Shown here piece after piece: positions 63,901-64,000 of a stretch of DNA of 64,000 nucleotides. The position numbers and the translations under genes were made by a program. Position 1 is the first letter of the stretch. Each line of letters begins with the position of its first letter. This DNA comes from Parus major. Taxonomy: Eukaryota; Chordata; Aves; Passeriformes; Paridae. Where the stretch lies: positions 91,498,230-91,562,229 of the forward strand of contig NC_031768.1 in the NCBI RefSeq assembly GCF_001522545.3, read 5' to 3'. A model generated the notes under the pieces. That model was not told the DNA's origin and did not search any database. It worked only from the letters and a program-made list of their open reading frames with translations.

Positions 63901-64000
63901 TAAAAGTGGGCCACTTCAGGCAAATTCCTGATAGGTCTTGTCCTAGGACGAGACATCAGAAGTGTTTTGAGGGATTTTTCCTATCTATAGGAGGATATCA
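60909..64000. other. Intron 1, distal block; nothing recognised
   Basis: AT-leaning sequence with no exon, RNA gene or repeat I can name. The window ends inside the intron. Confidence 0.55.

Larger units (their letters stand above)
18981..64000 (+). other. LSAMP: 5' part of LSAMP intron 1
   Basis: Starts with the GTAGGG donor after exon 1. No acceptor plus Ig-domain coding sequence follows anywhere to 64000: I looked for the next conserved segment (a Cys-Val/Phe-Val-Glu-Asp start and Lys-Val-Ala-Trp-Leu-Asn-Arg motif) and did not find it. The family is known for first introns of hundreds of kilobases, so an intron filling the rest of the window is expected. It holds scattered retrotransposon relics, microsatellites and possible enhancers, listed separately. 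Confidence 0.9.

Noticed and set aside
1..64000. Search for a self-contained exotic system (CRISPR-like arrays, toxin-antitoxin, phage or defence clusters)
   Set aside because: No regularly spaced direct repeats, no operon structure and no dense coding sequence. Everything fits a bird gene promoter with its flanking and intronic DNA.

Overview
This is vertebrate nuclear DNA, almost certainly from a bird. It has one recognisable protein-coding exon in 64 kb, a CpG-island promoter in front of it, and long AT-leaning non-coding sequence on both sides. The bird call rests on three things. Exon 1 of the limbic system-associated membrane protein (LSAMP) begins [10 protein letters not shown] and later reads VDFTRGTDN, which matches the chicken protein as I recall it (mammals read MVRRVQPDRK and VDFNRG). 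CR1 retrotransposon ends are present. There is also a long terminal repeat (LTR) of an avian endogenous-retrovirus type. I cannot name the species.

Layout. Positions 1-17.4 kb lie upstream of the exon and are either intergenic or, if a more distal alternative LSAMP first exon is used as in mammals, intronic. This part holds a (TTTTA)n array, a solo-LTR-like element (about 5.26-5.81 kb), a reverse-strand CR1 copy (about 6.93-7.25 kb), a short CR1-like 3' end (about 11.0 kb) and a 29-bp tandem duplication (12.97 kb). Positions 17.4-18.4 kb are a GC- and pyrimidine-rich CpG-island promoter, followed by a T-rich then purine-rich leader with no ATG for about 640 nt. Exon 1 coding sequence is 18826-18980 on the + strand and ends in a GT donor in phase 2. 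Positions 18981-64000 are the start of a very large first intron.

The intron carries CR1, MIR-like and L2-like retrotransposon relics, low-complexity tracts, a 30-nt alternating purine-pyrimidine run, small tandem duplications and clusters of homeodomain-type TAAT motifs that are candidate enhancers. It also holds a tRNA-shaped element at about 60.81-60.91 kb, followed by a T5 run, which is the oddest item here.

The exon encodes the signal peptide and first residues of the first Ig domain of a GPI-anchored neuronal IgLON adhesion protein. No bacterial-type operon, CRISPR array or other self-contained system is present. Nearly all reading frames of 60-120 codons are chance frames in non-coding DNA. 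Repeat calls are from remembered consensus sequences and were not checked against a database.
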